A DNA stretch of 64,000 bases from Mailhella massiliensis. Its GTDB lineage: Bacteria; Desulfobacterota; Desulfovibrionia; Desulfovibrionales; Desulfovibrionaceae. Shown here piece by piece: positions 56,823 through 64,000 of this stretch. Under the pieces are notes generated by a model. That model worked only from the letters and a program-made list of their open reading frames with translations, made no database searches and was not told the origin of the DNA. The translations under genes and the position numbers were made by a program. Every line of letters starts with the position of its first letter. The first letter of the stretch is position 1. The stretch covers positions 48,552-112,551 of the forward strand of contig NZ_LT706942.1 in assembly GCF_900155525.1 (NCBI RefSeq). The letters are read 5' to 3'.

Positions 56823-57899
56823 ATGCTGAAAAAGTTCGGAGTGATGGCCATGGTTCTCGCCATGGGCGGAATGCTGGCCTTTACCGGAACCGCCGTGGCG
56901 GCCAAGGGGTTCAAGCATCTGTCCTTCATGGGCGGCTACATGGAGAAGCACCCCACCACGGTGAACGTGTTCAAGCCTTTCATCGCGGCTGCCGAAAAGC
57001 AGTTCAACGGCAAGCTTTCCTTCGACTATTTCTCCACCAACTCCCTGTATCCCGAATCGGAAGCGTTTGCCGCCGTGACCGACGGCCGTGTGGACATCGG
57101 CGAAGTACGCCCCTCCGTTTTTCCCGGCAAAATGAATCTGCTCGGCGTGGTGGCGCTGCCCGGCATGTGCCCCAATGCCATCGTGGGCAGCATGGTGGCC
57201 GAGGAACTCATCCAGAAGTTCCAGGCCGTGCGCGATGAATTTCCGCCGAACTCCGTACATTTCACTTCGTGGGCTTCCGCCGCGTATCAGATTCATTCCC
57301 TCAAGCCCATCCGCAATGCGGAAGAACTGAAGGGCAAGAAGATCATTGCCTGGGATGCCACCACTCTGGAATATGTGAAGGCTCTCGGCGCCAATCCCAT
57401 CCGCATGAGTTCTCCCGACACGTATCTCGCGCTTTCCAAGGGAATGGCCGACGGCGTGCTCTGCCCGCTGGCCCCTCTTCGTTCCTATAAGATCACCGAA
57501 GCCACCAAGCATCATCTCATCCTGAATCTCGGCGTCAACACGTTCTGCCTGGAAGCGAACAAGGACCTGTGGGATTCCATGCCCGACGACATGCGCGCCT
57601 GGCTCAAGCAGGAAGGCGGCCTGAAGATGGCCGAAGCCTGCGGCAAGTCTCTGGAAGACGGGGCGAAGGACGACACCGCCTGGATGGAAAAGCAGGGGCA
57701 CACCTTCTATTATCTCAATGATGAGGAACGTGCCGCCATTCTCGCGCCTCTGGCGAAGTTCACCGATCTTTGGCAGAAGGAAGAGTGCGGGAATATGGAC
57801 CCCGTACTTGTCGAGGAAGTGTTGAAGTTCGCCCGCGAACGCAGCAGGTACTATACGGAGCAGGTCCGCTCGGGCGCGTTCGGCGACTACAAGATCTAG
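56823..57899 (+). CDS. TRAP transporter substrate-binding protein (DctP family), first copy
   Basis: A 358-residue periplasmic binding protein. A Sec signal is visible: MLKKFGVMAMVLAMGGMLAFTGTAVA, cleaved before AKGFKH. The mature part has the DctP pattern, with a substrate-carboxylate arginine candidate in the segment GANPIRMSSPDTYLALSKGMADGVL. It is ~70% similar by eye to the next gene and so a tandem paralogue. AAGGAGCTTGCAT precedes the ATG. Organic anions such as dicarboxylates or sulfonates are likely ligands. Confidence 0.92.
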   Translation: MLKKFGVMAMVLAMGGMLAFTGTAVAAKGFKHLSFMGGYMEKHPTTVNVFKPFIAAAEKQFNGKLSFDYFSTNSLYPESEAFAAVTDGRVDIGEVRPSVFPGKMNLLGVVALPGMCPNAIVGSMVAEELIQKFQAVRDEFPPNSVHFTSWASAAYQIHSLKPIRNAEELKGKKIIAWDATTLEYVKALGANPIRMSSPDTYLALSKGMADGVLCPLAPLRSYKITEATKHHLILNLGVNTFCLEANKDLWDSMPDDMRAWLKQEGGLKMAEACGKSLEDGAKDDTAWMEKQGHTFYYLNDEERAAILAPLAKFTDLWQKEECGNMDPVLVEEVLKFARERSRYYTEQVRSGAFGDYKI

Positions 57900-58436
57900 C
57901 ATGGACGCGGCATGGCCGCGATGCATCGGTTCCGACGCCGTGCGGCTTCGGAGCGGGCGGACAGCCTCGGAAGGTGTCCGCCGGAAATTCAGGAGCCCCG
58001 GGGCGCAGCCGTCCGGGGCTCCTGTCGCCTCAGGCGGCAGGGAGCCGTGCCCGCACCGGTCAGGCCGCAGGTCCCGGAGCAGGGAGCGGGGGACCCTCAT
58101 CTGCGGTGCGCTTCGTGCTTTTTTTATCCAATAGGGCGTTTTCCATGACTTTTTCTTCCCTTCGACTGTTTTTTCAGGAGGGAAGGCAGCGGATTTTTCC
58201 AGGAGAAACGCCGGAAAGCGACATTTTTATGCGTTTTTCCATCATGCTGCCTTTTGCGAAAAGGATATTTTTACGGTAATGATTTCATGGAATTAGGCCA
58301 TGGAAAAAATTTTCCCTATTGACTTAAGGTTGATATTTATTTTACTAAGACTCTAATGAATGAGGCTTTGAAGCTGTTCCTGGGGACGGCTTTTCGGCAG
58401 GTATAAGGACAATTTTCACATTACAAGGAGTCGGAT
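57900..58436. other. 537-bp region between the two DctP genes
   Basis: It contains a perfect 11-bp stem AGGAGCCCCGG / CCGGGGCTCCT (57991-58001, 58013-58023) without a T-run, then AT-rich sequence with the second DctP promoter. No gene was found. The near-palindrome around 58286-58309 (TTTCATGG with CCATGGAAA) could be an operator. Confidence 0.5.
58319..58348 (+). promoter_or_regulatory. predicted promoter of the second dctP-like gene
   Basis: TTGACT (58319-58324), an 18-bp spacer and TACTAA (58343-58348), inside an AT-rich stretch; the start codon is 88 bp downstream. Confidence 0.5.
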
Positions 58437-59510
58437 ATGTTGAAACGATTCGGAGCTCTGGCCGCTGCTCTGGCCGTGGGCGGAATGCTGGCCATGTCGG
58501 GAACCGCCATGGCCGCCAAGGGGTTCAAGCATCTGTCCTTCATGGGCAGCTACCTTGAAAAGCATCCCACCGTGGTGAACTACTGGGAACCCTATTTCAA
58601 GGCCACGGACGAAAAGTTCGGCGGCAAGCTGACCTTCGACTACTTTGCCACCAACTCCCTGTATCCCGAATCCGAAGCTCCTCAGGCCATCACCGACGGC
58701 CGCGTGGACTTCGGCGTGCTTCGTCCCTCCGTGTATCCCGGCAAGTACAACCTGCTGAACGTGGTGGCCATTCCCGGCATGTGCCCCAACGCCATCGTGG
58801 GTTCCCTGGTGCTTGAGGACATCATCGAGAAGTTCCCCGAAGCGCGTGCCGAACTTCCCGACAACAGCGTGCATTTCACTTCCTGGGCTTCCGCCGCGTA
58901 TCAGCTGCATACCCTCAAGCCCGTCAAGACCATGGAAGATCTGAAGGGCAAGAAGATCATCGTGTGGGACGCCGTCGCGCTTGAACTCGTGAAGGCTCTC
59001 GGCGCCAACCCCATCCGCATGAGCTCTCCCGATACCTATCTTGCCCTGTCCAAGGGCATGGGCGACGGCGTCATCTGCCCGCTCGCTCCCCTCAAGTCCT
59101 ACAAGATCACCGAAGCCACCAAGTACCACCTGATGCTCAACATCATGGTGCAGGCCTTCACCATGGAAGCGAACAAGGACCTGTGGGACTCCATGCCCGA
59201 CGACATGAAGAGCTATCTCAAGCAGACCGGCGGCATGGAAATGGCGCTCGGCGTGGGCAAGTCTCTGGAAGACGGCGCCAAGGAAGACACGGCCTGGATG
59301 GAATCTCAGGGCCACACCTTTTTCTATCTCACCGATGAGGAACGCGCTCCCTTCCTTGCGCCTCTCGGCCAGTTCGTCAACGACTGGAAGGCCTCCTGCG
59401 AAGGCGAAAAGCCCGAAGTCATCGACGCCGTGTACAAGTACGCTCAGGAACGTTCCAAGTTCTATACCGAAGAGATGAGAGCCGGCAAGTACGGCGACTA
59501 CAAGATGTAA
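58437..59510 (+). CDS. TRAP transporter substrate-binding protein (DctP family), second copy
   Basis: A 357-residue paralogue of the preceding binding protein. The signal MLKRFGALAAALAVGGMLAMSG ends before AAKGFKH. It shares the IRMSSPDTYLALSKGMGDGV segment and the C-terminal motif YGDYKM. Differences cluster in the first lobe (YFKATDEKFGGKLT for IAAAEKQFNGKLS), so ligand range may differ. It leads the operon with the fused permease and the arylsulfotransferase, with AAGGAG before the ATG. Confidence 0.93.
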   Translation: MLKRFGALAAALAVGGMLAMSGTAMAAKGFKHLSFMGSYLEKHPTVVNYWEPYFKATDEKFGGKLTFDYFATNSLYPESEAPQAITDGRVDFGVLRPSVYPGKYNLLNVVAIPGMCPNAIVGSLVLEDIIEKFPEARAELPDNSVHFTSWASAAYQLHTLKPVKTMEDLKGKKIIVWDAVALELVKALGANPIRMSSPDTYLALSKGMGDGVICPLAPLKSYKITEATKYHLMLNIMVQAFTMEANKDLWDSMPDDMKSYLKQTGGMEMALGVGKSLEDGAKEDTAWMESQGHTFFYLTDEERAPFLAPLGQFVNDWKASCEGEKPEVIDAVYKYAQERSKFYTEEMRAGKYGDYKM

Positions 59511-59517
59511 TGTGTCG

Positions 59518-59545
59518 CGGGAGGGAGAGTTCCGTCTCCCTCCCG
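59518..59545 (+). promoter_or_regulatory. hairpin between the second binding protein and permease genes
   Basis: A perfect 11-bp stem CGGGAGGGAGA / TCTCCCTCCCG with a 6-nt loop and no T-run. As in other binding-protein operons it may stabilise the upstream message and give more binding protein than permease (inference). Confidence 0.6.
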
Positions 59546-59627
59546 TCCGTTCATCACAGGCACGTTTTCTGGCTACCCTTTTCTGTGCGGTCCGCCCGGG
59601 TGCGGATCGTGAAAAGCCGAGGTCTCC

Positions 59628-61541
59628 ATGGCAGAACAAGTTTCCCTTTCTCCCGCTTTTCAGAGCATACATGACTTTCTTGAAAAACTGACCACCAAGG
59701 TGAGCTGGCTGAGCTATGTGGCCATGGCCATTCTGCCCGTGCTCATCACCGTGGACGTATGCTGCCGTCTGTTCGGTTTCAGCGTGCCCGGCTCGCTGGA
59801 ACTTCAGGAAAATCTTCTGGCGCTCACCACCTTCTCCTTCATGGCGGTTCTTCAGCTGCACGACCGTCACATGATGATCGACTTCATCTATGAGCGCATG
59901 TCCAAGAGTATGCAGCGCTGGTGCGACATGACGGTGGCCTCTCTGGTGCTCGGCGTCATGGTGCTGCTCACCTTCGAAAGCTACGACGCTTTCCTGAGCA
60001 AGTTCGGCACCCAGTCCATGGAGCTCTACATTCCTCTGGAATTCTACTACTGGATGCCCGTGATGGGTCTCTGCCTCACGGCCGTCGTGGCGCTGTTCCA
60101 GTTCCTGCGCGAGAGCGTCAAGTGCATCGGCACCGGCCACTATGTTCCCTTCGTGCTCGGCGTCGCCTTTGCCTTTGCGCTGGCCTATCTGCCTTTCTGG
60201 TACCGTGAAAGCCCCTACGAAATTTCCAACCTCTTCCTCGGACTCATAGCGTTCGGCCTGCTCTTCCTCTTCCTGTTCATCCGTATGCCCATCGCCTGGG
60301 CCATGAGCATCATCGGCGCCATGGGCATGGTGGCCGTTTCCCGTAACATCGTCGCCGCTCTGGCCGCCGTGGGTACCACGCCGTACGCCGCTTCCGCCAA
60401 CTACAACCTTGTGGCCCTGCCGCTTTTCGTGCTCATGGGCTGCATGATTCTTTACTCCGGCATTTCCGTCGACCTGTTCAATTCCGCCAACAAGTGGATA
60501 GGCCACATGCCCGGCGGCATGGGCATGGCCGGCGTTGCAGGCTGCACGGGCTTTGCCGCCGTGTGCGGCGACTCCCTCTCCACCGCCGTGACCATGGGTT
60601 CCGTGTCTCTGCCGGAAATGATGCGCCTCAAGTATTCGCCCTCCCTCGCCACGGGCTCTCTGGCCGCAGGCGGTACGCTGGGCATCCTCATTCCGCCAAG
60701 CTCGGGCTTCATCATTTACGGTATCGTGACGGAAGTCTCCATCGGGCGTCTGTTCATGGCCGGTCTCGTGCCCGGCATCATGCTGGCCCTCATGTTCATG
60801 GGCTACATCTACTACATGGCCGTGCGTCATCCCGAGCTGGCTCCCCGCGGCCCCAAGTACACCCTGGAGGAGAAGATTCAGTCCTCCATGGGCCTGCTTC
60901 CCATCCTTGCCCTGTTCGTGCTGGTGCTCGGCAGCATCGTGGCCGGTATCTGCTCTCCCAACGAAGGCGGCGGCATCGGCGCCATGGGCGCCTTCCTGTA
61001 TGCCCTCGCCCGCCGTAAGGTGACGAAGGAAAACCTGCTCGCCTCTCTGCATGAAACCGGCGAACTCACCGCCCGCATCATGGGCATCATGGTGGGCGTG
61101 GCCATCCTCGGCTACTTCTTCGCCGCCACCCGTCTGCCCTTCCTGCTGGCCGACTTCATCGTCTCCCTGCCGTTCAACCGCTACTGGGTCTTCGCCATCA
61201 TCGTGGTCATCTACATCATCCTCGGCTGCATGATGAACGTTATCCCCATGCTCATGCTCACCCTGCCTTCCATCTTCCCCACCGTGGTTGCCCTCGGCTT
61301 CGACCCCGTGTGGTTCGGCGTGGTGTCCGTCATGATCATGGAAATGGGCCAGATCACGCCTCCCGTGGGCGTGGTGGTCTTCGCTCTTGCCGGTGTGGCC
61401 AAGGGTATCCCCATCGAAACCATCTTCAAGGGCATCGTTCCCTTCGTGGGCCTGATGATTCTTGCGGTGGTGCTCATCACCTTCATCCCGGATATCGCCC
61501 TCTGGCTGCCTTACACCCTCATGGGTCCGGAAGTACTCTAA
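59628..61541 (+). CDS. TRAP transporter fused permease (DctQM)
   Basis: A 637-residue protein joining the small DctQ subunit (residues ~1-180, four helices; ELQENLLALTTFSFMAVLQLHDRHMMIDF) to the large DctM subunit (~12 helices; GDSLSTAVTMGSVSLPEMMRLKYSPSLATGSLAAGGTLGILIPPS). It carries the substrate inward with sodium, fed by the DctP proteins just upstream. Total length and order are normal for fused TRAP permeases. GAGG lies upstream of the ATG. Confidence 0.95.
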   Translation: MAEQVSLSPAFQSIHDFLEKLTTKVSWLSYVAMAILPVLITVDVCCRLFGFSVPGSLELQENLLALTTFSFMAVLQLHDRHMMIDFIYERMSKSMQRWCDMTVASLVLGVMVLLTFESYDAFLSKFGTQSMELYIPLEFYYWMPVMGLCLTAVVALFQFLRESVKCIGTGHYVPFVLGVAFAFALAYLPFWYRESPYEISNLFLGLIAFGLLFLFLFIRMPIAWAMSIIGAMGMVAVSRNIVAALAAVGTTPYAASANYNLVALPLFVLMGCMILYSGISVDLFNSANKWIGHMPGGMGMAGVAGCTGFAAVCGDSLSTAVTMGSVSLPEMMRLKYSPSLATGSLAAGGTLGILIPPSSGFIIYGIVTEVSIGRLFMAGLVPGIMLALMFMGYIYYMAVRHPELAPRGPKYTLEEKIQSSMGLLPILALFVLVLGSIVAGICSPNEGGGIGAMGAFLYALARRKVTKENLLASLHETGELTARIMGIMVGVAILGYFFAATRLPFLLADFIVSLPFNRYWVFAIIVVIYIILGCMMNVIPMLMLTLPSIFPTVVALGFDPVWFGVVSVMIMEMGQITPPVGVVVFALAGVAKGIPIETIFKGIVPFVGLMILAVVLITFIPDIALWLPYTLMGPEVL

Positions 61542-61555
61542 TGCTTTTCCCGCTC

Positions 61556-61575
61556 CCGGGGGCTTCGGCCCCCGG
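61556..61575 (+). promoter_or_regulatory. UUCG-type hairpin between permease and arylsulfotransferase genes
   Basis: CCGGGGGC-TTCG-GCCCCCGG forms an 8-bp stem with a stable UUCG tetraloop and no T-run, again suggesting mRNA processing or stability control within the operon. Confidence 0.6.
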
Positions 61576-61610
61576 AACGTCCCCCCTAACTCTTATAAAG
61601 GAGTTTTATC

Positions 61611-63059
61611 ATGGGCCATCCTACAGTTTACCCTACCGGTGTTACCCTTTACAATCCTGAAAAGGCGTACAACGGCTATACCGTCATGCCCGTCAAGGGC
61701 CAGGGCGCCATGCTCATCGACATGAACGGCCAGGAAATCAAGCTCTGGAAGGGCGTTCACGGCTTCCCGAACAAGATCTTCCCCGGCGGTTATCTGCTCG
61801 GCAGCCGCGGCATCCGCAACCCCAAGTACGGCCTTCAGGACCAGGTCGACCTCATCCAGGTGGACTGGGACGGCAACGTGGTGTGGGAATTCAACCAGGC
61901 CGAATTCATTGAGGATCCGGGTGAAAAGCCCCAGTGGATGGCCCGTCAGCACCACGATTTCCAGCGTGAAGGCAGCACCACCGGCTACTATGCTCCCGGC
62001 CATGAACCTCAGTCCATGTCCGGCAACACCCTCGTGCTCTGCCACCGCGACGTTCACTGCGAATACATCTCCGACAAGCCTCTGCTCGACGACGTCGTGT
62101 ACGAAGTGAACTGGGACGGCGAAATCATCTGGGAATGGCAGGCCTCCGATCATGTGCAGGAAATGGGCTTCTCCGAAGCCGCCCGCAACGCCATGTGCCG
62201 TAACCCCAACTACCGCGGCGGTTCCCTCATCGACAGCGCTCCCGGTCTCGGCGACTGGATGCACATCAACTCCATGTCCACCCTCGGCCCCAACAAGTGG
62301 TATGATGCCGGCGATGAACGCTTCCATCCCGACAACATCATCATGGACGGCCGTGAAACCAACATCATCTTCATCATCAGCAAGGAAACCGGCAAGATCG
62401 TCTGGAAGGTCGGCCCCGATTACAGCCTCGGCCATCCCGAACACAAGCTCGGCTGGATCATCGGTCAGCATCATGCGCACATGATTCCCGACGGGCTCCC
62501 CGGCGCGGGCAACATCCTCGTGTTCGACAACGGCGGCTGGGCCGGTTACGACAGCCCCAACCCCGGCGCTCCCATCGGCGTGAAGGCCGCTCAGCGCGAC
62601 TACACCCGCGTTCTGGAATTCGATCCCATCACGCTGGACATCGTGTGGCAGTACACTCCCCACGAAGCCGGCTTCGTGGTTCCGCTGGACGCCAGCCGCT
62701 TCTACAGCCCCTTCATCAGCGCCGCTCAGCGTCTGCCCAACGGCAACACCCTCATCACCGAAGGTTCCGACGGCCGCCTGCTCGAAGTGACCGCCGACCA
62801 TGAGATCGTGTGGGAATTCATCAACCCCTACAAGGACGGCCGCAACATGAACATGGTGTACCGTGCCTACCGCGTGCCCTACGAATGGGTGCCTCAGGCC
62901 GAACACACCCCTGAAGTGGCCATCGCTCCCGCCGACTGCTCCAGCTTCCGTATGCCCGGCGCCGCCGCCTTCGGCAGCCGCAGCAGCGAAGTGGAAGTGG
63001 AAGGTACCCTCGGCTATGTGGCCAACGCCGGCGACTGCATTGCCGCCACCGACGACTAA
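61611..63059 (+). CDS. arylsulfotransferase (ASST) family protein, second copy, apparently cytoplasmic
   Basis: A 482-residue beta-propeller protein like the one at 11.6-12.9 kb. Blade repeats are clear (LPNGNTLITEGSDGRLLEV, EIVWEF), and the histidine-rich GQHHAHMIPDGLPGAGNILVFDNGGW lies at the position of the catalytic region. No signal peptide is present. AAAGGAGTTTTATC precedes the ATG. It is the last gene of the TRAP operon and ends in a strong terminator. A role in desulfating or transferring sulfate on an imported aryl compound is an inference from the family and from the transporter beside it. Confidence 0.87.
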   Translation: MGHPTVYPTGVTLYNPEKAYNGYTVMPVKGQGAMLIDMNGQEIKLWKGVHGFPNKIFPGGYLLGSRGIRNPKYGLQDQVDLIQVDWDGNVVWEFNQAEFIEDPGEKPQWMARQHHDFQREGSTTGYYAPGHEPQSMSGNTLVLCHRDVHCEYISDKPLLDDVVYEVNWDGEIIWEWQASDHVQEMGFSEAARNAMCRNPNYRGGSLIDSAPGLGDWMHINSMSTLGPNKWYDAGDERFHPDNIIMDGRETNIIFIISKETGKIVWKVGPDYSLGHPEHKLGWIIGQHHAHMIPDGLPGAGNILVFDNGGWAGYDSPNPGAPIGVKAAQRDYTRVLEFDPITLDIVWQYTPHEAGFVVPLDASRFYSPFISAAQRLPNGNTLITEGSDGRLLEVTADHEIVWEFINPYKDGRNMNMVYRAYRVPYEWVPQAEHTPEVAIAPADCSSFRMPGAAAFGSRSSEVEVEGTLGYVANAGDCIAATDD

Positions 63060-63090
63060 TCCCTGACGCGGGCACGCCCGCAGCATGATC

Positions 63091-63124
63091 AGCGCGTCCG
63101 GCTCTGCCGGACGCGCTTTTTTTA
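63091..63124 (+). terminator. terminator of the TRAP-arylsulfotransferase operon
   Basis: A 12-bp perfect stem AGCGCGTCCGGC / GCCGGACGCGCT (63091-63102, 63106-63117) followed by TTTTTTT. Confidence 0.93.
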
Positions 63125-63208
63125 AGGCCTTTAGGCAGTTGAGGGAGCGGAAGCGACCGAAACAGAAAACCACCCGCTTAGCGGGTGGACCACAAAATGG
63201 TTATACCT

Positions 63209-63275
63209 AAAAAAACACCTTTTCGATAAGACGGAGTTGTTCAGGCTCCCGTCCACATCGAAAAGGTGTTTTTTT
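63209..63275 (+). repeat. 19-bp inverted repeat in the tnpA leader
   Basis: AAAAAAACACCTTTTCGAT (63209-63227) and its exact complement (63257-63275) fold the leader into a long stem that ends right at the tnpA start codon. In IS200 such structures block transcription and hide the ribosome-binding site; here the AAAGG that could serve as the site is inside the stem. Confidence 0.78.
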
Positions 63276-63746
63276 ATGGCGAAAGAACAAAATCTGGCAC
63301 ATACGAAATGGCTGTGTAGGTACCATATTGTCTTCACTCCGAAGTATAGGAGAAAAGTGATTTACGGGCAATACCGTGAAGAAATAGGAAAAATAATACG
63401 ACAGCTTTGTAATTACAAGGGAATCGAAATTATTGAGGGACATATGATGATAGACCATGTGCATATGCTTGTCATGATACCGCCAAAGTATGCGATATCG
63501 TCGGTTATGGGGTATATAAAGGGTAAAAGTTCACTGATGATTTTTGATAAATTTTCCCAGCTGAAATACCGGTATGGCAATCGGAGATTCTGGAGCGTGG
63601 GATATTACGTCAGCACAGCAGGTTTGAACGAAGCAACGATCAGGAAATATATACGGGATCAGGATAGAGAAGATATCATGCTTGATAAGAGGACGTGCAG
63701 GGAATATACGGATCCGTTCAGTCCAAAGCAGGGAAAGCTCCTTTAG
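63276..63746 (+). CDS. tnpA: IS200/IS605 family transposase (Y1 HUH)
   Basis: A 156-residue single-strand transposase. It starts with KWLCRYHIVFTPKYRRKV, has the HUH motif DHVHML near residue 62 and the catalytic tyrosine in the C-terminal helix region around FWSVGYYVSTAG. Full length. The leader structure suggests tight control of expression. The base composition is much more AT-rich than its surroundings, in keeping with an incoming element. Confidence 0.95.
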   Translation: MAKEQNLAHTKWLCRYHIVFTPKYRRKVIYGQYREEIGKIIRQLCNYKGIEIIEGHMMIDHVHMLVMIPPKYAISSVMGYIKGKSSLMIFDKFSQLKYRYGNRRFWSVGYYVSTAGLNEATIRKYIRDQDREDIMLDKRTCREYTDPFSPKQGKLL

Positions 63747-63774
63747 GAGCAGGCTACGAGTCAAAGTACATGGG

Positions 63775-63832
63775 GGCTTGAACTGTTGAAAAAAAGGCAG
63801 GGCGCCGACCAGAGAAGTTCAAGCCGGCGCCC
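63775..63832 (+). ncRNA. possible pseudoknotted RNA at the right side of the IS200 element
   Basis: GGCTTGAACT (63775-63784) pairs with AGTTCAAGCC (63816-63825), while GGGCGCCG inside that loop (63800-63807) pairs with CGGCGCCC (63825-63832), an H-type pseudoknot arrangement (the two 3' arms share one base, 63825). This recalls the guide-like RNAs of IS605 elements, but here no tnpB or iscB is present. Confidence 0.4.
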
Positions 63833-63913
63833 TTAAGGCGCGAGTAAGTAACAAGCCCTTACAGGGCTGGTCAAGCCACCCGTTTTACGGGTGGTCCTGA
63901 CTTTAAGACTGAA

Positions 63914-63936
63914 AACTCCCCGCTATGCGGGGAGTT
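63914..63936. repeat. hairpin past the IS right end
   Basis: AACTCCCCGC-TAT-GCGGGGAGTT is a perfect 10-bp stem. It may be part of the transposon end or another small repeat unit. The last bases of the window show nothing else. Confidence 0.55.
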
Positions 63937-64000
63937 CCAAAAAGGCGAAGCCTTTACATAAGTTAAAAAAGGGGTTCCTTTGTGAGATAACCAGTTGTCT

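Larger units (their letters stand above)
63150..63910 (+). mobile_element. IS200-type insertion sequence (tnpA only)
   Basis: The tnpA gene is flanked by matching subterminal hairpins: CCACCCGC-TTA-GCGGGTGG on the left (63170-63188) and CCACCCG-TTTTA-CGGGTGG on the right (63876-63894), as in IS200/IS605 elements that move as single strands. No tnpB follows. The exact ends are uncertain by tens of bases; no target duplication is expected for this family. A further hairpin (63914-63936) lies past the right one and could belong to the element or the flank. Confidence 0.75.

Noticed and set aside
58416..61052. 878-codon minus-strand open frame across the TRAP genes
   Set aside because: A shadow; both opposing genes have signal peptides, motifs and ribosome-binding sites.

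Overview
The window reads as chromosomal DNA of a sulfidogenic Desulfovibrionaceae-type bacterium, probably a gut lineage near Bilophila or Mailhella (inference). The basis is the siroheme-dependent heme route (hemB, ahbB, ahbC, ahbD), spermidine synthesis through carboxyspermidine, TRAP transport, two signal-less arylsulfotransferase-family proteins, and GC-rich codon use with many long antisense shadow frames. I see no rRNA, tRNA or CRISPR array.

Layout. 1-4.5 kb: an AT-rich, foreign-looking segment with two alpha/beta-hydrolase-like proteins (one fused to a left-handed beta-helix acyltransferase, one to TPR repeats), then about 1 kb of apparently decayed DNA. 4.5-9.6 kb: polyamine locus on the minus strand (speA, carboxynorspermidine synthase, slyX, nspC). 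9.8-11.1 kb: dinB. 11.5-18.2 kb: an arylsulfotransferase gene divergent from an SDR dehydrogenase and a DASS transporter, both flanked by matches to sigma-54 promoters, followed by a sigma-54 activator gene and rlpA. 18.6-25.1 kb: secA, a GNAT acetyltransferase, pyrG and a DUF169 protein. 25.4-33.1 kb: heme locus ahbB-ahbD-hemB and ahbC, interrupted by an AEC permease and an Mrr-like nuclease, then mnmA.

33.2-42.1 kb: a lipoprotein, the rpsF-rpsR-rplI-dnaB cluster, an LprI-like protein, a TrkH/TrkA potassium system, and a PadR-radical SAM fusion followed by a C_GCAxxG_C_C protein. 42.2-53.6 kb, minus strand: AddB/AddA-like nuclease-helicase pair, pfkA, hpf, plsY and an ArnT-like membrane glycosyltransferase. 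53.7-56.1 kb: a GH13-like lipoprotein and a 58-residue winged-helix protein. 56.8-63.1 kb: two paralogous DctP binding proteins, a fused DctQM permease and a second arylsulfotransferase. 63.1-63.9 kb: an IS200-type element.

The most promising new items are: the PadR-radical SAM fusion with its thiol-rich partner; a divergent sigma-54 regulon around an intracellular arylsulfotransferase, mirrored by a second TRAP-linked copy 48 kb away; an identical palindrome (TCAGGAA-N3-TTCCTGA) upstream of ahbC and of the small winged-helix gene, placed about one helical turn apart relative to the predicted -35 boxes; the hydrolase/acyltransferase island; and a possible pseudoknotted RNA in the IS200 element, which has no tnpB.
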